Source: Deltaproteobacteria bacterium
Lineage (GTDB): Bacteria; Desulfobacterota; Desulfobacteria; Desulfobacterales; Desulfatirhabdiaceae
NCBI GenBank assembly: GCA_021778975.1
Contig: JAJYBO010000114.1
Location: 1-8,921, forward strand
Direction: 5' to 3'
DNA: 8,921 nt
The translations under genes were made by a program, and so were the position numbers. The stretch's first letter is position 1. Each line of letters begins with the position of its first letter. Positions 6,358 to 8,921 of the stretch are shown in pieces. The notes under the pieces were generated by a model. That model had not been told where the DNA came from. It was given only the letters and a program-made list of their open reading frames with translations, and ran no database searches.

Positions 6358-8157
6358 TCTGAGACACTGCAACTGGATGTTTTGGGAGATATGCGACGCA
6401 CCCACACCTGCCGTCAACTCGGTGTGAAAAATGTGGGTAAAGAGGTGATACTGGCCGGCTGGGCGCAGCGGCGCAGAGATCACGGCGGCGTCATTTTTAT
6501 CGATCTGCGGGATCGGGAAGGCGTCACCCAGGTGGTATTCAACCCGGAAGTGGATGAACAGGTGCATCTGAAAGCCCACGAAATCCGCAGCGAGTATGTA
6601 CTCTGCGTGCGCGGCAGGGTTGAAAAACGACCGGAAGGCATGACCAATCCCAACCTTCTGACCGGTGATATCGAGGTGCTGGTGACGGAACTGCGCATCC
6701 TGAACGCCGCCAAAACGCCGCCTTTCCTGATCGAGGACGAGGTGGATGTCTCCGAATCCATCCGCCTGAAACACCGCTATCTCGACCTCCGGCGTCCCCA
6801 TATCCAGCAGAATATCATTCGCAGACACAAGACGTCGGTTGCCGTGCGCAATTTTCTGGTGCAGAACGGATTTCTCGAAATCGAAACGCCGGTTCTGACC
6901 CGCAGCACGCCGGAAGGCGCGCGGGACTATCTGGTGCCGAGCCGGGTGAACCCCGGTCATTTCTACGCGCTGCCTCAGTCGCCCCAGCTTTTCAAGCAGC
7001 TCCTGATGATTTCCGGATTTGACCGCTATTATCAGATCGTCCGGTGTTTCAGAGATGAAGATTTGAGGGCCGACCGCCAGCCGGAATTCACCCAGATTGA
7101 TATGGAGATGTCCTTTGTCGGTGAGGAAGACGTCATGGCGATTGCCGAGGGATTGATGTCGGCGATCTTCCGGGATGTGCTGGATATGACTATTTCAGCG
7201 CCGTTTCCGCGGCTGGACTATGACGAGGCCATGAGCCGCTATGGTCTCGACAAGCCGGATGTCCGTTTCGGGCTGGAACTGCGCGACGTGTCGGATATCG
7301 TGGTGGGATCGGGCTTTAAGGTGTTCGCCGACGCGGTCAAGAAAGGCGGCATGGTCAAAGCGCTGAACGCTAAAGGTTGTGTGGAGTTTTCCCGCAAGGA
7401 AATTGACGGTCTTACCGAACTTGCAGCGGTTTACTTGGCCAAAGGGCTGGCGTGGATCAAGGTCCGTGAAGACGGCTGGCAGTCGCCCATCGTCAAGTTC
7501 TTCAGTGATGCGGAAAAACAGGCGCTGGCGTCGCGGCTGGACATGCAGGTCGGCGACCTGGTCTTTTTTGTGGCGGACAGGGCCAAAATTGTCAACGAGG
7601 CGCTGGGGCATCTTCGAAACCACCTGGGAAGACGATTGAACCTGATTGACGATTCGAAATTCGCCTTCGTGTGGGTCACCCGGTTTCCGATGCTGGAATA
7701 CGATGAAACGGAAAAGCGATATCAGGCGATGCACCATCCGTTTACATCACCGCTTGAAGAGGATTATGAGCGGCTTCAGGATGAGCCGCTGGCCGTAAAA
7801 TCTCGTGCGTATGATCTGGTGCTGAACGGTTCTGAAATCGGCGGCGGGAGCATTCGTATCCATCAGAAAGCGCTTCAGGAAAAAGTATTCGAAGCGCTGG
7901 GCATGAGCCGGGAGAGCTACGAGGAAAAATTCGGCTTTCTGCTGGCTGCGCTGGAATCCGGAGCGCCGCCGCACGGCGGCATCGCCTTCGGATTCGACCG
8001 CCTGGTCATGATGCTTTGCGGGCAGTCTTCCATCCGGGATGTCATCGCGTTTCCCAAAACCCAGAAGGCGGCCTGCCTTATGACGAATGCGCCGTCGGAG
8101 CCGGCAAAAGCGCAACTGGATGAACTGGGGATCCGCGTGAAAACCATTGCGGCTTGA
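6355..8157 (+). CDS. aspS: Aspartyl-tRNA synthetase, bacterial type, probably non-discriminating
   Basis: About 600 residues from the TTG start, close to the ~590 usual for bacterial AspRS. Domains in order are an N-terminal OB-fold anticodon-binding domain (about 14-120), the class II catalytic core with LPQSPQLFKQ and motif 2 FRDEDLRADRQPEF starting at residue 232, the bacterial GAD insertion (about 290-420), and motif 3 GFDRLVMML starting at 546. In the OB fold, His43 in RRRDHGG and Gly95 in KRPEG match in context and spacing (52 apart) the His31 and Gly83 that relax tRNA selection in Pseudomonas aeruginosa AspRS. The enzyme may therefore also make Asp-tRNA-Asn for amidation by GatCAB. That is inference; the Gat genes are not here. 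The frame stays open upstream to an ATG at 6208 inside hisS, but Shine-Dalgarno placement and family N-termini favour 6355. Confidence 0.96.
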   Translation: MSETLQLDVLGDMRRTHTCRQLGVKNVGKEVILAGWAQRRRDHGGVIFIDLRDREGVTQVVFNPEVDEQVHLKAHEIRSEYVLCVRGRVEKRPEGMTNPNLLTGDIEVLVTELRILNAAKTPPFLIEDEVDVSESIRLKHRYLDLRRPHIQQNIIRRHKTSVAVRNFLVQNGFLEIETPVLTRSTPEGARDYLVPSRVNPGHFYALPQSPQLFKQLLMISGFDRYYQIVRCFRDEDLRADRQPEFTQIDMEMSFVGEEDVMAIAEGLMSAIFRDVLDMTISAPFPRLDYDEAMSRYGLDKPDVRFGLELRDVSDIVVGSGFKVFADAVKKGGMVKALNAKGCVEFSRKEIDGLTELAAVYLAKGLAWIKVREDGWQSPIVKFFSDAEKQALASRLDMQVGDLVFFVADRAKIVNEALGHLRNHLGRRLNLIDDSKFAFVWVTRFPMLEYDETEKRYQAMHHPFTSPLEEDYERLQDEPLAVKSRAYDLVLNGSEIGGGSIRIHQKALQEKVFEALGMSRESYEEKFGFLLAALESGAPPHGGIAFGFDRLVMMLCGQSSIRDVIAFPKTQKAACLMTNAPSEPAKAQLDELGIRVKTIAA

Positions 8158-8206
8158 TTCCCGTAAGGAGAATGAAGCGATCAGCGTTTTTCAGCTCTGA
8201 ATTTTG

Positions 8207-8235
8207 TTGACTTTAATGGTCAGTCCGGATATACA
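8207..8235 (+). promoter_or_regulatory. sigma70-type promoter of the tRNA-Asn gene
   Basis: TTGACT at 8207-8212 and TATACA at 8230-8235 are separated by exactly 17 bases, close to consensus. Transcription should begin near 8242, leaving a leader of about 13 bases before the mature 5' end. The stretch just after the -10 (TGACCCC) is GC-rich, as in stable-RNA promoters under stringent control. Confidence 0.7.
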
Positions 8236-8254
8236 TGACCCCATCAATTGTTGA

Positions 8255-8330
8255 TCCCCAGTAGCTCAGTCGGTAGAGCAAGTGGCTGTTAACCACTGGG
8301 TCCGCGGTTCGAGTCCGTGCTGGGGAGCCA
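8255..8330 (+). tRNA. tRNA-Asn (anticodon GUU)
   Basis: A complete 76-base cloverleaf. The acceptor stem pairs TCCCCAG (8255-8261) with CTGGGGA (8320-8326), with discriminator G at 8327 and an encoded CCA at 8328-8330. The D stem is GCTC/GAGC (8264-8267, 8276-8279). The anticodon stem is AGTGG/CCACT with loop CTGTTAA and anticodon GTT at 8288-8290. The T stem is CGCGG/CCGTG with one G-U pair and loop TTCGAGT. The base after the anticodon is A37, the site of t6A in Asn tRNAs. It reads AAC and AAU codons. The gene has its own promoter and terminator and lies 97 bases downstream of aspS. Confidence 0.97.
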
Positions 8331-8339
8331 AAAATCACA

Positions 8340-8375
8340 AGGGGTTAGCCTGAAAGGGTTAACCCCTTTTTGTTT
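8340..8375 (+). terminator. Intrinsic terminator after tRNA-Asn
   Basis: A 12-base-pair stem (8340-8351 with 8356-8367, AGGGGTTA paired with TAACCCCT at the base, two G-U pairs near the tip) closes on a GAAA tetraloop. It is followed directly by TTTT, one G and TTTTT. It starts 10 bases after the tRNA and should end the tRNA transcript together with any readthrough from the lon-tsaB-hisS-aspS cluster. Confidence 0.9.
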
Positions 8376-8403
8376 TTGTGTGGGACGTTTCTCCTCGCGG
8401 TCG

Positions 8404-8539
8404 AATTTTGACGGCTTCGTAAAAAGTCCGGATGCTGCGTTGCGCTGCATCTTTCGTCGTTGCGGCGTACCATAAGTACCCATAACTCCTCATGATTTGC
8501 GCGCCTTGCCTGCGGCCTTTTTACAAACCCGTCAATTTT
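8404..8539. repeat. MITE-like intergenic element with imperfect terminal inverted repeats
   Basis: The left arm 8404-8430 and the reverse complement of the right arm 8513-8539 match at 22 of 27 positions, sharing TTGACGG and GTAAAAAG cores. The centre is another dyad, GTAC-CATAA-GTAC at 8467-8479, and the intervening GC-rich halves are weakly complementary to each other, so the whole ~136 bases forms one long imperfect palindrome. It encodes nothing plausible. It resembles the short repetitive palindromes scattered between genes in Desulfobacterota genomes, but that is from memory and copy number cannot be seen here. No clear flanking target-site duplication was found. Confidence 0.6.
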
Positions 8540-8600
8540 ATTCACGATTGTTGTTTCTGGTAGCCCTTCAACCACTTCCTGACGGCATTATTGATACAGA

Positions 8601-8629
8601 TTGACAAAACGCACGATACCGGCTAATTT
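8601..8629 (+). promoter_or_regulatory. sigma70-type promoter of the AAA ATPase gene
   Basis: A perfect TTGACA at 8601-8606 and TAATTT at 8624-8629 have the ideal 17-base spacing. Transcription would begin near 8636 and give a leader of about 34 bases before the ATG at 8670. The -10 and start site lie inside a large dyad, which suggests this strong promoter is normally repressed. Confidence 0.65.
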
Positions 8630-8651
8630 GCAATTATGCTGCACATTAGCC
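8621..8651. promoter_or_regulatory. Candidate operator: 31-base dyad over the -10 and start site
   Basis: GGCTAAT (8621-8627) is perfectly complementary to ATTAGCC (8645-8651). After one mismatch the symmetry continues with TGCA (8629-8632) against TGCA (8640-8643). In total 11 of 12 pairs match around a 7-base centre. It covers the -10 box and predicted start of the ATPase promoter, where a bound repressor would block polymerase. No T run follows, so it is not an intrinsic terminator; an RNA hairpin at the 5' end of the leader is an alternative reading. Confidence 0.5.
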
Positions 8652-8669
8652 GATAACAAGGACGATGTC

Positions 8670-8921
8670 ATGTATCTACCCAGAACCCTTGAAACTTTTG
8701 TCAAAACAGCGGCTGAACAATTTCCGGTGCTGCTGGTTACCGGCGCCAGGCAAGTGGGTAAAACGACATTTCTTCAGCACATCAGTCAAAACGACAGAGG
8801 ATATATCACCCTTGATGATCCGCTGGTTCTGAACCTTGCCAGACAAGATCCGGCGCTCTTCATGGAGAGATTTCCGCCGCCGGTGCTCATTGATGAAATC
8901 CAGTATGCGCCGGAGCTTCTC
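8670..8921 (+). CDS. AAA family ATPase, ATP-binding/DUF4143 type (partial, cut by window end)
   Basis: The first 84 residues of a protein that continues past the window. It opens with MYLPR and carries Walker A GARQVGKT at 25-32 and Walker B VLIDEIQ at 72-78, with a LDDP stretch between them. This arrangement (Y-x-x-R start, TGARQVGKTT, LDDP, DEIQ-x-x-P) is typical of the widespread AAA_14/DUF4143 ATPases, usually about 380-420 residues and of unknown cellular function; they are common in accessory regions. AAGGA at 8658-8662 lies 7 bases before the ATG. A well-formed promoter and a large dyad lie just upstream, so the gene appears to be an independent unit. The C-terminal DUF4143 domain is not visible, so that part of the call is inferred from the N-terminus. 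Confidence 0.85.
   Translation, partial: MYLPRTLETFVKTAAEQFPVLLVTGARQVGKTTFLQHISQNDRGYITLDDPLVLNLARQDPALFMERFPPPVLIDEIQYAPELL

Noticed and set aside
5565..6407. 280-codon minus-strand open frame across hisS and the aspS leader
   Set aside because: It is antisense to unmistakable HisRS motifs. Long antisense frames are expected in DNA with GC-rich third positions, and its product is low-complexity and Arg/His-rich.
8172..8210. 12-codon ORF after AAGGAG downstream of aspS
   Set aside because: The Shine-Dalgarno spacing is only 1 base, the peptide has no attenuator-like codon run, and it overlaps the tRNA promoter -35.
8289..8575. Minus-strand ORFs of 64 and 76 codons over the tRNA, terminator and repeat
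   Set aside because: They run through a certain tRNA gene and a palindromic repeat and have no coding signature.
8551..8632. Minus-strand frame ending in a basic peptide (NAVRKWLKGYQ-like) left of the ATPase promoter
   Set aside because: It looks like a protein C-terminus, but the frame is open for fewer than 30 codons, has no start and lies under the ATPase promoter. It could be a gene remnant; there is too little to support it. I see nothing else in 8540-8600.
1..8921. CRISPR array, insertion sequence, toxin-antitoxin pair or defence operon
   Set aside because: No spaced direct repeats, transposase or paired small genes were found. The only accessory-type coding sequence is the truncated ATPase at the right edge, and its neighbours lie outside the window.

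Overview
The window looks like chromosomal DNA of a Gram-negative bacterium, probably a deltaproteobacterium of the Desulfobacterota type. This is an inference from several things: the gene content and order, a bacterial-type AspRS whose N-terminal LGD-x-RRTH stretch I associate with that group, a Cys-rich HisRS insertion, strong Shine-Dalgarno sites, and a long palindromic intergenic repeat. No marker gene fixes the species. Most of the window is ordinary housekeeping DNA. Only the last ~540 bases look accessory.

Left part (1-1752): an unrecognised 119-residue ORF on +, a DUF47/PhoU-like protein on +, and, convergent with it across an 8-base gap, an AMMECR1-domain protein (amrA) on -. The phosphate transporter that usually accompanies DUF47 is not in the window, nor are the Memo and radical-SAM partners of amrA.

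Central part (1753-8157): a 159-base divergent intergenic region with candidate promoters on both strands. It leads into a four-gene + strand cluster: lon (ATP-dependent protease), tsaB (t6A37 tRNA modification, start overlapping the lon stop by one base), hisS and aspS. The aspS start is best placed at a TTG preceded by AAGGAG.

Right part (8158-8921): a tRNA-Asn(GUU) gene with encoded CCA, its own strong sigma70-type promoter and a strong intrinsic terminator. Next comes a ~136-base element with imperfect 27-base terminal inverted repeats (MITE-like). Last is a good sigma70-type promoter overlapped by a 31-base dyad that could be an operator, driving an AAA ATPase of the ATP-binding/DUF4143 type that is cut by the window edge.

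The translation genes fit together. TsaB helps make t6A at A37 of ANN-decoding tRNAs, which include tRNA-Asn(GUU). The AspRS carries the His and Gly known from non-discriminating enzymes, so it may charge that same tRNA-Asn with Asp for later amidation. I found no CRISPR array, no complete insertion sequence and no clearly novel multi-gene system. The best leads are the palindrome over the promoter of the final ATPase, the inverted-repeat element, and the AspRS/tRNA-Asn pairing.
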